The translations under genes were made by a program, and so were the position numbers. Positions 53,562 to 62,686 of a stretch of DNA of 64,000 bases are shown here, one piece after another (position 1 is the stretch's first letter; every line of letters starts with the position of its first letter). The DNA is from Halospina sp040196175 (GTDB taxonomy: Bacteria; Pseudomonadota; Gammaproteobacteria; Pseudomonadales; Oleiphilaceae), in the NCBI RefSeq assembly GCF_040196175.1, contig NZ_JBEFNF010000001.1, positions 1,054,001 to 1,118,000 of the forward strand, written 5' to 3'. A model generated the notes under the pieces. It saw only the letters and a list, made by a program, of their open reading frames with translations, had not been told where the DNA came from and did not search any database.

Positions 53562-54608
53562 GTGAGCCGTTTCTATCTTGCTGCTGAATGGGCGCCCCAA
53601 GGCGCCGTCCTGATGGCGTGGCCCCAGCCCGATTCTGACTGGACAACCCTGCTTGATCAGGCCGAGCCGGTTTTCACAGCAATCGCCAGGGCAATCCTTT
53701 CTGATCAAGACTTAATATTATGCGTCAAAAGTCAGCGACAGGCCTCTGATCTGAAAAAACATATAGTGACGAAAGAGGGTCGCGGGCAACTGTATACCGT
53801 TGTCGTGTCGACCAACGATACCTGGGCGCGGGACTTTGGTCCTCTGACCCTGACCGACGGCACAGAAACACGGTTACTGGATGCCACCTTCAACGGCTGG
53901 GGCAATAAATTCCTGTCCGAAAGGGATAATGAGGTCAACCGTGTTCTTCATCGTCAGGGCGCTTTCGGCACCCTGGCCATGGACAGCGATCCCATGGTGG
54001 TGGAAGGCGGTGCGATAGATACTGATGGCATGGGAACGCTTCTGGTCAACCGCCCCTGCATCATGAACCCAAACCGCGGCAACCCGGACCCCGTTGAGGA
54101 GCACATGACTCAATGGTTGCGCGAACGGCTGGGGGCTGCGCACATCCTCTGGCTGGGTCAAGGCTTCCTTGAGGGTGATGATACGGACGGTCACATTGAT
54201 ACCTTGGCACGCTTCGTCGACTACAGGCATATCGTCTACCAGAGCTGCAACGACCCGGAGGATGGCCACTACCCGAAGCTCCAGGCCATGGCAGGCGAGT
54301 TGGCAGCCCTTCACAGTGCCAGCGGCCAGCACTACCGCCTCACGCCCCTGCCCTGGCCGGACCCGATCCACGACGCTGAAGGCAATCGGCTTCCAGCCAC
54401 CTATGCGAATTTCCTCATTACCAACCATTCCGTTCTGGTGCCACGCTATGAGTTGCCACAGGATGATGAAGCATGCCGTGTCCTGGCCGGCTGTTTCCCC
54501 GAGCGCCAAGTTCGGGGCATCCCGTGCCGCCCGCTGATCCAGCAGGGCGGCAGCCTTCATTGTCTCACTATGCAGTTACCACCGGGAGCCATTCCCAATG
54601 CGCCATAA
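53562..54608 (+). CDS. aguA: Agmatine deiminase
   Basis: Hydrolyses agmatine to N-carbamoylputrescine and ammonia. Peptidylarginine-deiminase-fold enzyme of 348 residues. EWAPQGAVLMAWPQPDSDW opens the protein, NDTWARDFGPL carries substrate-site residues, GDDTDGHIDTLARF the catalytic Asp/His, and the nucleophilic Cys is in QGGSLHCLT near the C terminus. It starts at GTG 53562 with only a distant TGAGG. It overlaps aguB by 11 bases. Confidence 0.95.
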   Translation: MSRFYLAAEWAPQGAVLMAWPQPDSDWTTLLDQAEPVFTAIARAILSDQDLILCVKSQRQASDLKKHIVTKEGRGQLYTVVVSTNDTWARDFGPLTLTDGTETRLLDATFNGWGNKFLSERDNEVNRVLHRQGAFGTLAMDSDPMVVEGGAIDTDGMGTLLVNRPCIMNPNRGNPDPVEEHMTQWLRERLGAAHILWLGQGFLEGDDTDGHIDTLARFVDYRHIVYQSCNDPEDGHYPKLQAMAGELAALHSASGQHYRLTPLPWPDPIHDAEGNRLPATYANFLITNHSVLVPRYELPQDDEACRVLAGCFPERQVRGIPCRPLIQQGGSLHCLTMQLPPGAIPNAP

Positions 54609-55500
54609 CCGCTCATTCACCGCCGCCGCCATTCAGCAGAGCTGCTGCACGGATCGGGAGACCAACCTGGCCCATTCCGCGCGCCTGATCGAAAATGCTG
54701 CGCAACGGGGGGCAGATCTGGTCGTGCTCCAGGAGCTTCACACCAGTCCCTACTTCTGCCAAGAGCAAGCCGTGAGTGTTTTCGACCGGGCGGAGCCCAT
54801 CCCCGGACCCACCACCCGTTACCTGGGCGAGCTGGCTGCGGAACTGGGGGTGGTGATCGTAGGCTCGGTGTTCGAGAAGCGTATGGCGGGTGTACACCAT
54901 AACACCGCAGTAGTACTGGACAGTGATGGCAGCCTGGCCGGCACTTACCGTAAGATGCATATTCCGGATGATCCCGGTTTTTATGAAAAATTCTATTTTA
55001 CGCCCGGTGATGCCAGCCGGGATGCCTTCCGGCCCGTGGCGACAAGTCTCGGCTGGCTGGGTGTCATGGTCTGCTGGGATCAATGGTATCCAGAGGCTGC
55101 CCGGCTGATGGCGCTGGCTGGCGCCGAGGTTCTCATCTACCCCACTGCCATTGGCTGGGATCCGGCGGACGATCTGGATGAGCAGGCACGCCAGCTGGAT
55201 GCCTGGGTTACCGTCCAGCGCGGCCACGCCATCGCCAACAATCTGCCCGTGATCGCGCCCAATCGGCATGGCTTTGAGGCGGCACCGGATGACGCCGGAG
55301 ATGGTATCCAATTCTGGGGTAGCAGTTTCATCTGCGGCGGTCAGGGCGAATACCTGGCGCGCAGTGCTGGCGAGGGCGACGACGTCCTGCTGGCCTCAAT
55401 CGATCCTGACCGAACCGATGCACTGCGCCGTATCTGGCCCTATCTGCGGGATCGGCGCGTGGATGCCTATGATCACCTGACCCGACGCGTGAGGGACTGA
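54598..55500 (+). CDS. aguB: N-carbamoylputrescine amidase
   Basis: Nitrilase-superfamily enzyme of 300 residues converting N-carbamoylputrescine to putrescine, CO2 and ammonia. The triad is visible: Glu in VVLQELHTSPYFC, Lys in YRKMHIPDDPGFYEKFYF, and Cys in GVMVCWDQWYPEAARL. The FYEKFYFTPGD loop is characteristic of this subfamily. It completes the agmatine-to-putrescine route with aguA and overlaps moxR as TGATG. Confidence 0.96.
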   Translation: MRHNRSFTAAAIQQSCCTDRETNLAHSARLIENAAQRGADLVVLQELHTSPYFCQEQAVSVFDRAEPIPGPTTRYLGELAAELGVVIVGSVFEKRMAGVHHNTAVVLDSDGSLAGTYRKMHIPDDPGFYEKFYFTPGDASRDAFRPVATSLGWLGVMVCWDQWYPEAARLMALAGAEVLIYPTAIGWDPADDLDEQARQLDAWVTVQRGHAIANNLPVIAPNRHGFEAAPDDAGDGIQFWGSSFICGGQGEYLARSAGEGDDVLLASIDPDRTDALRRIWPYLRDRRVDAYDHLTRRVRD

Positions 55501-56417
55501 TGCACAACGCCGACCTGCTCCAGCAAACCGCCGACCAGCTCAACCGGGTGCTGCTCGGCAAACGTGAACAGGTACGCCTCGCTCTGTGCTGCGTGCTGGC
55601 CCAGGGGCACCTGTTGATTGAGGACATCCCGGGCATGGGCAAGACGACCCTCTCCCATGCGCTGTCCGGAACGCTCGGCCTCAGCTACAACCGCATCCAG
55701 TTCACCAGCGATCTGATGCCCGCGGACCTGTTGGGCTTTTCCATGTACGACAAGGAAGCCGGTGACCTGGTCTTCCATCCAGGGCCAGTGTTTGCTCAGG
55801 TGATCTTGGCGGATGAAATCAACCGCGCCTCGCCGCGTACCCAGAGCGCCCTGCTTGAAGCCATGGAGGAGCGCCAGGTGTCCATTGAGGGCGAGACCCG
55901 GCCACTGCCCGACCCTTTCTTCGTGATCGCCACCCAGAACCCGCTCGACCAGCGTGGCACTTTCCCCCTGCCGGAAAGCCAGCTGGACCGCTTTCTCATG
56001 CGCCTGACTCTGGGCTATCCCGATGAACGCGCGGAACGCGAGCTGCTGATGGGGCGGGATCGGCGCCACATGACGGCCGAGCTGGCGCCCCTGCTTTCAT
56101 CAGAGTCTCTCCAGCGCATGCAGGCACTGCTGCCAGAGATCGGCGCTTCCGACGCGCTTCTGGACTACATCCAGCGCATCCTGGCCTACAGCAGGGACAT
56201 CCCCGGTGTTCTTTACGGGCTCTCGCCGAGGGCTGGCCTGGGCCTTCTGCGCGCCGCCCGCGCCTGGGCGCTGATGGAAGGCCGTGGCCATGTGCTTGCG
56301 GACGACGTTCAGGCCGTGCTGCCCAGTGTTGTAGAGCACCGCCTGGTGGATGACCACCACAACCGCCAGGAAATGCTCTCCCAGCGGATCCTGCGTGACG
56401 TGCCCGTAATCGTGTAG
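55500..56417 (+). CDS. MoxR-family AAA ATPase
   Basis: AAA+ ATPase of 305 residues, probably a chaperone for metallo- or VWA-domain protein maturation. Walker A is EDIPGMGKTT, Walker B is VILADEINRASPRTQSALLEAMEE, sensor 1 is VIATQNPLDQRGTFPLPESQ, and the MoxR lid domain contains YGLSPRAGLGLLRAARAWA. MoxR genes usually precede DUF58 and VWA genes; none follow here. It is translationally coupled to aguB (TGATG), an unusual partner. Confidence 0.93.
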   Translation: MHNADLLQQTADQLNRVLLGKREQVRLALCCVLAQGHLLIEDIPGMGKTTLSHALSGTLGLSYNRIQFTSDLMPADLLGFSMYDKEAGDLVFHPGPVFAQVILADEINRASPRTQSALLEAMEERQVSIEGETRPLPDPFFVIATQNPLDQRGTFPLPESQLDRFLMRLTLGYPDERAERELLMGRDRRHMTAELAPLLSSESLQRMQALLPEIGASDALLDYIQRILAYSRDIPGVLYGLSPRAGLGLLRAARAWALMEGRGHVLADDVQAVLPSVVEHRLVDDHHNRQEMLSQRILRDVPVIV

Positions 56418-56486
56418 CGCCAGGCCCTGCCCCAGCGTTACCATGACCACCATTGATTGACACCGTTTTCCTGATAGAGGAACAGC

Positions 56487-57431
56487 ATGAGCGACAGCAA
56501 CCATCATCGCCTGATCATTCTGGGCTCCGGCCCCGCCGGCTACACGGCCGCCGTTTACGCCTCACGCGCCAACCTCAACCCGACGCTCATTACCGGCATC
56601 GAAGTGGGTGGCCAGCTCACAACCACCACCGATGTCGAAAACTGGCCCGGTGATGTGGACGGTCTGCAGGGTCCCGACCTCATGGAGCGCATGAAAACGC
56701 ACGCTGAGCGCTTCAACACTCAGCTGGTGTACGACCACATCAACGCGGCCGACCTCAGTCAGCGCCCCTTCACGCTGACCGGCGACTCCGGCACCTACAC
56801 CTGTGACGCCCTGATTATCGCCACCGGTGCCAGCGCCATGTACCTGGGCCTGGAATCCGAAGAGAAATTCATGGGCCAGGGTGTCAGCGCTTGCGCCACC
56901 TGTGACGGCTTTTTCTACCGCAATCAGGACGTAGCCGTGATCGGCGGCGGCAATACCGCTGTGGAAGAGGCGCTCTATCTCTCCAACATCGCCCGCTCCG
57001 TGACGCTGGTGCACCGTCGTGACGAGCTGCGCGCCGAGAAGATCCTGCAGGATAAGCTGTTCTCCAGGGACAACGTCAGCACCATCTGGGATCACACTCT
57101 GGATGAAGTACTGGGCGATGCCACAGGTGTTACCGGCGCACGGCTGAAAGACAAGCATTCGGGTAAGACTCAGGACCTCAACGTCGCTGGCGTCTTCATT
57201 GCCATCGGCCATAAGCCCAACACCGACCTCTTTGAAGGCCAGCTCGACATGAGCGGCGGCTATATCAATATCCGCAGCGGTCTTGAGGGCATGGCAACCG
57301 AAACCAGTGTGGCCGGCGTCTTCGCTTCCGGCGATGTGGCCGACCATGTCTACCGTCAGGCTGTCACCTCAGCGGGTTTCGGCTGCATGGCAGCACTGGA
57401 TGCCGAAAAATACCTGGACGGCCTCGCCTGA
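56487..57431 (+). CDS. trxB: Thioredoxin reductase
   Basis: FAD/NADPH enzyme that reduces thioredoxin. The protein has 314 residues, the low-molecular-weight bacterial type. FAD motif LGSGPAGYTAAVYASRA, redox pair CATCDGFF, NADPH motif GGGNTAVEEALYL and the C-terminal GVFASGDVADHVYRQAVTSA are all intact. AGAGGAACAGC precedes the ATG. Confidence 0.97.
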   Translation: MSDSNHHRLIILGSGPAGYTAAVYASRANLNPTLITGIEVGGQLTTTTDVENWPGDVDGLQGPDLMERMKTHAERFNTQLVYDHINAADLSQRPFTLTGDSGTYTCDALIIATGASAMYLGLESEEKFMGQGVSACATCDGFFYRNQDVAVIGGGNTAVEEALYLSNIARSVTLVHRRDELRAEKILQDKLFSRDNVSTIWDHTLDEVLGDATGVTGARLKDKHSGKTQDLNVAGVFIAIGHKPNTDLFEGQLDMSGGYINIRSGLEGMATETSVAGVFASGDVADHVYRQAVTSAGFGCMAALDAEKYLDGLA

Positions 57432-57440
57432 TCGCCGCCT

Positions 57441-58154
57441 ATGTCCGCGCTCCCCTGGCTGGACACCCGCTCCCATTGGTTCCCCGACCCGGAAACCGCC
57501 CTGGATGAACCAGACGGGCTCCTGGCAATCGGGGGCGACCTGCATCCGGAGCGACTGGTCCAGGCCTACAGCTGGGGGATCTTTCCCTGGTTCTCGGATG
57601 ATCAGCCCATTCTCTGGTGGTCTCCCAACCCGCGCTGCGTTCTTTTCCCTTCGCGCGTGCATATTTCCCGAAGCCTGCGCCGTCGCCTTAACCGCGATGA
57701 CCTGCGCATCACAGCCGACTGTGCCTTTGAGGAGGTAATCCGCAACTGCGGGGCTCTGCGAGAGGAAGGCACCTGGATCACCGGCGATATGGAAGCGGCC
57801 TACAGCCATCTTCACGAACTCGGTCATGCTCATTCCTTTGAAGCCTGGAACACAGAGGGCGACCTCGTGGGTGGCCTATATGGCGTCGCGATCGGCCGAT
57901 GTTTCTTTGGCGAGTCCATGTTCAGCCGCGAACGCGATGCCTCCAAAGTGGTGTTCGTCCACGTTGCCCGCCAGCTCGAAAGCTGGGGCTATGCGCTGAT
58001 GGACTGCCAGGTGGAGAACGGCCATCTGATGAGTCTGGGCGCTGAACGGATTTCACGCCGGCAATTTTTGACTATACTTAAACAGAACGTGAATCGTCGC
58101 GCCGGGCACGATTGGCAGATGGACTGGTTCTGGGGCCGGGAGCCGGAGGCATGA
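57441..58154 (+). CDS. aat: Leucyl/phenylalanyl-tRNA-protein transferase
   Basis: Adds Leu or Phe to N-terminal Arg or Lys, creating N-degrons that ClpS hands to ClpAP. The protein has 237 residues. FPDPETALDEPDGLLAIGGD, AYSWGIFPWFSDDQPILWWSP and GRCFFGESMFSR are family hallmarks. It lies nine bases after trxB and is coupled to bpt by ATGA. The adaptor and protease of the same pathway are encoded 1-4 kb away. Confidence 0.97.
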   Translation: MSALPWLDTRSHWFPDPETALDEPDGLLAIGGDLHPERLVQAYSWGIFPWFSDDQPILWWSPNPRCVLFPSRVHISRSLRRRLNRDDLRITADCAFEEVIRNCGALREEGTWITGDMEAAYSHLHELGHAHSFEAWNTEGDLVGGLYGVAIGRCFFGESMFSRERDASKVVFVHVARQLESWGYALMDCQVENGHLMSLGAERISRRQFLTILKQNVNRRAGHDWQMDWFWGREPEA

Positions 58155-58891
58155 GCAGTCTCAACACACTTATTTTTTTCGCCACTCCGGAACACCCGTG
58201 CAGTTACCTGACCGACCGTCAGGCAACAACCATGTTCGTGGATCCACGCGCCCAGGTAGACCGCAACCTCTATACGCAGCTTACGGAGCTGGGCTTCCGA
58301 CGCAGCGGTTCCCACTACTATCGCCCCCACTGCCGCGGCTGCAATGCCTGCATTCCTGTACGCATCCCTGTGGCCCGCTTCCAACCGGATCGTTCCCAAC
58401 GCCGTGTACGTCGTGACAACCGGGATCTGACCCTGATCCAGACTCCGGTGCGCTTCGACGAGGAAATCTACGAACTCTACGAACGCTACATTGTCGAGCG
58501 CCATCACGACGGGGATATGTACCCGCCCAGCAGGGAACAGTTCACCTCTTTTCTGATCGAGGGCAGCATCGATGGGTTCTTCCTGGAGATGCGGCGCGAG
58601 GGCCGGTTGATTGCGGTGGCAGTGGTGGATGTGCTTGATACCGGTTTTTCCGCCATTTATACGTTTTTTGAACCCGGCGAGGAAAAACGCAGCCTGGGAA
58701 CCTTTGCCATTCTGTGGCAGATTCAGGAAGCCCACAGGCTGGGTCTGCGGCATCTGTATCTGGGCTACTGGATCCGCCAGTGTCGCAAGATGAACTACAA
58801 GACCCGCTTTCGCCCTCTGGAACAGCTGATCAGTGGCCGCTGGACTGAACTGATCAGCAGTGACGGCGCACACCAGGATTCATCCAACTGA
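58151..58891 (+). CDS. bpt: Aspartate/glutamate leucyltransferase
   Basis: Attaches Leu to N-terminal Asp or Glu, the second branch of the bacterial N-degron pathway. From ATG 58151 it has 246 residues. CSYLTDRQATTMFVDP, YRPHCRGCNACIPVRIPV with its conserved cysteines, and YLGYWIRQCRKMNYKTRFRP are diagnostic. The ATG overlaps the aat stop. Confidence 0.96.
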   Translation: MSSLNTLIFFATPEHPCSYLTDRQATTMFVDPRAQVDRNLYTQLTELGFRRSGSHYYRPHCRGCNACIPVRIPVARFQPDRSQRRVRRDNRDLTLIQTPVRFDEEIYELYERYIVERHHDGDMYPPSREQFTSFLIEGSIDGFFLEMRREGRLIAVAVVDVLDTGFSAIYTFFEPGEEKRSLGTFAILWQIQEAHRLGLRHLYLGYWIRQCRKMNYKTRFRPLEQLISGRWTELISSDGAHQDSSN

Positions 58892-58913
58892 TTTGGCAAT
58901 GAACGCAAATTAA

Positions 58914-58964
58914 GGCAGAATTGCGATCCTCTGCCCTGGCACAGGCGCGTGTCTTGATTCTGCC
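58914..58964. repeat. Inverted repeat upstream of infA
   Basis: GGCAGAAT (58914-58921) is perfectly complementary to ATTCTGCC (58957-58964), with 35 bases between, in the bpt-infA gap. It could be an mRNA structure or chance; no protein partner is suggested. Confidence 0.3.
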
Positions 58965-59007
58965 GGGTGCATACCAGCATTTCATCACAGTACGGAGAAG
59001 CAACTGA

Positions 59008-59226
59008 ATGGCAAAGTCCGATGCCGTTGAAATGGAAGGCGTAATCGTCGACACCCTTCCCAACACCATGTTCCGTGTGGAGCTTGAGAACGGGCATACC
59101 GTTACCGCCCACATCTCGGGGAAGATGCGAAAGAATTACATCCGCATCCTGACCGGCGATAAGGTCAAGGTAGAGCTGACCCCCTATGACCTGAGCAAGG
59201 GCCGGATCACTTACCGCTACCGCTAG
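59008..59226 (+). CDS. infA: Translation initiation factor IF-1
   Basis: Small OB-fold factor of 72 residues that binds the 30S A site. VIVDTLPNTMFRVELENGHTV, HISGKMRKNYIRILTGDKV and YDLSKGRITYRYR match IF-1 throughout. CGGAGAAG provides the ribosome site. It is followed by a strong bidirectional terminator. Confidence 0.98.
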   Translation: MAKSDAVEMEGVIVDTLPNTMFRVELENGHTVTAHISGKMRKNYIRILTGDKVKVELTPYDLSKGRITYRYR

Positions 59227-59269
59227 CCCTTTTTTTCGGGCGCACCCGCTGCGGTTTCTGTCCGACATT

Positions 59270-59306
59270 AAAAAAACCCCGCCATCCAGTGGATGGCGGG
59301 GTTTTT
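59270..59306. terminator. Bidirectional intrinsic terminator between infA and clpA
   Basis: ACCCCGCCATCC pairs with GGATGGCGGGGT around an AGT loop: a 12-base perfect stem flanked by A7 and T5. It serves infA on plus and clpA on minus. Confidence 0.95.
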
Positions 59307-59322
59307 CATTATGGTGCTACTG

Positions 59323-61608
59323 TTACTCGACGGGTTCAGCCGGCTCCTCTGTCTCAAATTCGAAGGCGATATCATCGTCCTTAACCGTGATCGAGACATC
59401 GCCGCCGCTCTTGGACAGGCGTCCAAACAGGATCTCGTCCGCCAAACCTTTCTTGATCTTCTCCTGAATCAGGCGGCCCATGGGACGTGCACCCATGTTC
59501 TCATCGTAGCCGTGCTGAGCCAGCCAGAGCTTGGCTTCATCGTCCACGTGCAACACGACCTGCTTTTCGTCAAGCTGCGCCTGCAGCTCCGTGAGGAACT
59601 TGTCGACCACATGCGAGATGATTTCCGGACTGAGCGAGCGGAACTGAATGATGCCATCCAGGCGATTGCGGAACTCCGGCGTAAAGGTCTTATTGATGAT
59701 CTCCATACCGTCGCTGCTGTGGTCCTGATTGGCAAAACCGATGGAGCGCTTGGTCAGTACTTCCGCGCCCGCATTGGTCGTCATCACCAGGATCACATGG
59801 CGGAAGTCCGCCTTGCGCCCGTTGTTATCCGTGAGCGTCCCGTGGTCCATGACCTGCAGCAACAGGTTGAACACTTCCGGGTGCGCCTTCTCAATCTCAT
59901 CCAACAGCAGAACGCAGTGTGGGTGCTTGTTCACGTTCTCGGTAAGCAGCCCGCCCTGATCATAGCCTACGTAGCCCGGGGGCGCCCCGATCAGGCGTGA
60001 CACTGTGTGTCGCTCCATGTACTCGGACATATCAAAGCGCACGAGCTCAATGCCCAGCAGGTTGGCCATTTGACGCGTCACTTCAGTCTTGCCAACACCC
60101 GTGGGGCCCGCAAACATGAAAGCCCCCTCCGGCTTCTCTGGTGCCTTAAGCCCGGCGCGTGCCAACTTGATGGCGGTGGAAAGCGACTCAATGGCCTCAT
60201 CCTGCCCGAAGACCGTCATCTTCAGGTCGCGCTCAATGTTGCGCAGCACATCCTTATCCGACGTCGAGACGTTCTTCGGCGGAATACGAGCGATCGAAGC
60301 CACAATATCCTCAATGATGGTCTCGTTGATGACCTTGCGGCGTCTCGACACTGGCAGCAGCTGCTGACGCGCGCCCGCTTCGTCGATCACATCAATCGCC
60401 TTGTCCGGCAGGTGACGGTCTGTGATATAGCGCCCCGCCAGCTCGGCCGCACTGCGCAGCGCCTTGTCGGTGTACTTGAGCTCGTGATGTTTTTCGAAGT
60501 GACTCTTGAGGCCCTTGAGGATGCGGTGGGTGTCCTCAACACTGGGTTCATTCACATCGATCTTCTGGAAACGCCGCGCCAGAGCGCTGTCCTTCTCAAA
60601 GATACCGCGAAACTCAGAGAAGGTCGTAGAGCCGATGCAGCGTATCTCACCGGAACCGAGCATGGGCTTGAGCAGATTCGAAGCATCCATTACCCCACCC
60701 GAGGCCGATCCGGCACCAATGATGGTGTGGATCTCGTCAATGAACAGGATGGCGTGTTCGCGCTTTTTCAGCTCCGCCAGCAGTGCCTTGAGACGCTTCT
60801 CAAAATCACCCCGGTATTTGGTGCCGGCCAGAAGCGCTCCCAGATCCAGCGAGAACACCTCGGCGTTGTTGATTACGCCGGGCACGTCGCCATCCACGAT
60901 CTTCTTGGCCAGACCCTCGGCAATAGCGGTCTTGCCCACGCCGGCCTCACCCACCAGCAGCGGATTGTTCTTGCGTCGGCGCACCAGAGTCTGGACCGTC
61001 CTCTCAACTTCGTACTCGCGCCCGATCAGTGGGTCAATGTGGCCCTGAGTCGCACGTTCATTCAGGTTCTGGGCATAAGCTTCCAGCGGATTGGAGCTGG
61101 TACCCTCTTCCGCGCTTTCATCCTGCTGCATTGAATCCGACTCCGAGCCCTCTTCTTTCTCATCCGGCCCTGACACTTTGGAAATGCCATGGGAAATGAA
61201 GTTGACCACGTCAATTCGGGCGATGTTCTGCTTCTTGAGCACAAAAACCGCCTGGCTCTCCTGTTCGCTGAAGATAGCCACCAGCACGTTGGCGCCGGTA
61301 ACCTCTTTTTTGCCGGACGATTGCACGTGGAAAACAGCCCGCTGCAGAACACGCTGAAAACCCAGCGTTGGCTGCGTTTCGCGCTCCGTGTCATTTGAGG
61401 GAATCAGCGGCGTCGTGGAATCCACGAAATCGTTGAGTTCCTCGCGCAGTCGCGGCAGGTCGGCCCCGCAGGCTTTGAGCACGCGCACTGCCGATTCGTT
61501 ATCGAGCAATGCCAGCAACAGATGCTCAACGGTCATGAACTCATGACGCTTATCACGCGCGTTGCGAAATGCCTCGTTGAGGGTCAATTCGAGGTCTTTA
61601 CTGAGCAT
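59323..61608 (-). CDS. clpA: ClpA ATPase of the ClpAP protease
   Basis: AAA+ unfoldase feeding ClpP. The 761-residue protein has two N-terminal Clp_N repeats, an acidic linker (GSESDSMQQDESAEEG), a first ATPase module with GEAGVGKT, and a second with GPTGVGKTE. KRSIGFANQDHSS is the ClpP-binding loop. The acidic tail ends EFETEEPAEPVE. It lies 14 bases after clpS on the same strand. Confidence 0.97.
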   Translation of the reverse strand: MLSKDLELTLNEAFRNARDKRHEFMTVEHLLLALLDNESAVRVLKACGADLPRLREELNDFVDSTTPLIPSNDTERETQPTLGFQRVLQRAVFHVQSSGKKEVTGANVLVAIFSEQESQAVFVLKKQNIARIDVVNFISHGISKVSGPDEKEEGSESDSMQQDESAEEGTSSNPLEAYAQNLNERATQGHIDPLIGREYEVERTVQTLVRRRKNNPLLVGEAGVGKTAIAEGLAKKIVDGDVPGVINNAEVFSLDLGALLAGTKYRGDFEKRLKALLAELKKREHAILFIDEIHTIIGAGSASGGVMDASNLLKPMLGSGEIRCIGSTTFSEFRGIFEKDSALARRFQKIDVNEPSVEDTHRILKGLKSHFEKHHELKYTDKALRSAAELAGRYITDRHLPDKAIDVIDEAGARQQLLPVSRRRKVINETIIEDIVASIARIPPKNVSTSDKDVLRNIERDLKMTVFGQDEAIESLSTAIKLARAGLKAPEKPEGAFMFAGPTGVGKTEVTRQMANLLGIELVRFDMSEYMERHTVSRLIGAPPGYVGYDQGGLLTENVNKHPHCVLLLDEIEKAHPEVFNLLLQVMDHGTLTDNNGRKADFRHVILVMTTNAGAEVLTKRSIGFANQDHSSDGMEIINKTFTPEFRNRLDGIIQFRSLSPEIISHVVDKFLTELQAQLDEKQVVLHVDDEAKLWLAQHGYDENMGARPMGRLIQEKIKKGLADEILFGRLSKSGGDVSITVKDDDIAFEFETEEPAEPVE

Positions 61609-61622
61609 GGGCCACCCCGGTT

Positions 61623-61976
61623 TCAGTCAGCTCGTTCAATCTCACACAGCAGCGGATGATCATGCTCGGAAGCATATTGATTCACCTGAGCCGCTTTCGT
61701 TTCCGCTATGTCCCGAGTATAGACGCCACAGACTGCTTTGCCCTGTGTATGTACCGCCAGCATGATCTGTGTCGCCTTTTCCTCCGGCATGGCGAAGAAA
61801 GTCATCAGAACCTCAACGACGAAATCCATCGGCGTGTAGTCGTCGTTCATAAGCACCACCTTGTACATCGAGGGATGCTTGACCTCCGGTTTTTCCGTTT
61901 CAACGGCAGTGCCGTCGTCCTGGCCCGGATCCCCTTCTTCGCCATCTTGGTTCCATACTAGTAGAGCCTGATCCAT
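61623..61976 (-). CDS. clpS: ClpS N-degron adaptor
   Basis: Recognises N-terminal Leu, Phe, Tyr or Trp and delivers substrates to ClpA. PSMYKVVLMNDDYTPMDFVV contains the Asn-Asp-Asp of the binding pocket, and the His of the pocket is in AVHTQGKAVCGVY. I use ATG 61976 (117 residues); ATG 62000 and GTG 62027 are in frame, and no upstream ribosome site decides strongly. The acidic N-terminal extension before the fold is longer than in E. coli. Confidence 0.94.
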   Translation of the reverse strand: MDQALLVWNQDGEEGDPGQDDGTAVETEKPEVKHPSMYKVVLMNDDYTPMDFVVEVLMTFFAMPEEKATQIMLAVHTQGKAVCGVYTRDIAETKAAQVNQYASEHDHPLLCEIERAD

Positions 61977-62280
61977 CTTTACGAACCTGTCTTCAATCAT
62001 AATGTATCGCCATGTGCGGATTCTCACCCATGCTCATGATCATTTGCGCAGATTTTATCACGTTAATCCCGCACGACACCCGTACGGATCACGCTCGACC
62101 ATTCCTCAAAACCAATTTACGTCTGTTGACTCTGATGGATTTTTGGTCAACAGTCTCACCAACAATTTTTACAAGGCGTTACATTCAATCACCCGCTGTA
62201 GTCGGAGAGCGTTACGGGGCGTCAACTCCGGGTGCCAGGCGGGCGGCAGTCAAGGAACCTCTGCGAGCAAGGAGGAGGCG
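61977..62280. other. Divergent clpS/cspD intergenic region
   Basis: About 300 bases without a credible gene, holding the two divergent promoters. The 8-base perfect inverted repeat at 62123-62153 lies in the middle. The cspD-proximal half is a likely long 5' leader, as is common for cold-shock family genes. No clear consensus promoter was found. Confidence 0.6.
62123..62153. repeat. Inverted repeat CTGTTGAC-N15-GTCAACAG
   Basis: Perfect 8-base arms at 62123-62130 and 62146-62153. It could be an operator or a leader hairpin for cspD; the left arm also contains a TTGACT that may act as a -35. Confidence 0.4.
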
Positions 62281-62601
62281 ATGCATCAGGGCAAGGTCAA
62301 GTGGTTCAACAATGCCAAGGGCTACGGCTTCATTATTGAGGAAGGGGAAAGCGAGGATCTGTTCGTTCACTTCTCCTCCATCCAGATGGAAGGCTACAAG
62401 ACCCTCAAGGCGGGTCAGCGCGTGGAATTTGAAAAACAGCCCAGCGCCAAGGGCATTCATGCAGTGAACATCATCCCCCATGAAACGACTTCGCGGCGGA
62501 AGGAAGCCAGTGACCCAGCTGCGTCACCGCAGGAGCCCAATGATACCGATAATGGTGAGTCCCGGTCCCAGCAGCCGGAGTCGCGACACGAGACAGCCTG
62601 A
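62281..62601 (+). CDS. cspD: Cold-shock-domain protein CspD-like with polar tail
   Basis: Nucleic-acid-binding protein of 106 residues. The cold-shock domain (residues 1-68) has both RNP motifs, KGYGFI and LFVHFS, preceded by GKVKWFNN. About 35 residues of a disordered, Ser/Glu/Gln-rich tail follow, longer than the usual CspD tail. The start at ATG 62281 is fixed by the excellent AAGGAGGAGG. Its place beside clpS-clpA is the conserved cspD position. Confidence 0.93.
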   Translation: MHQGKVKWFNNAKGYGFIIEEGESEDLFVHFSSIQMEGYKTLKAGQRVEFEKQPSAKGIHAVNIIPHETTSRRKEASDPAASPQEPNDTDNGESRSQQPESRHETA

Positions 62602-62686
62602 ACCTGTCCGCTGTCGGCCGCCACTTCCCTTCCACTGCTCAAGGCCCTAGAGTCTGACTCCGAAGTCCAAGACCGGAGGTTACCTG

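Noticed and set aside
56457..56462. Perfect TTGACA before trxB
   Set aside because: No -10-like sequence at 16-18 bases; only GATAGA at about 10 bases, so I do not call a promoter.
60007..61134. 375-codon open frame on plus opposite clpA
   Set aside because: Antisense to a complete ClpA with all motifs; no protein family resemblance.
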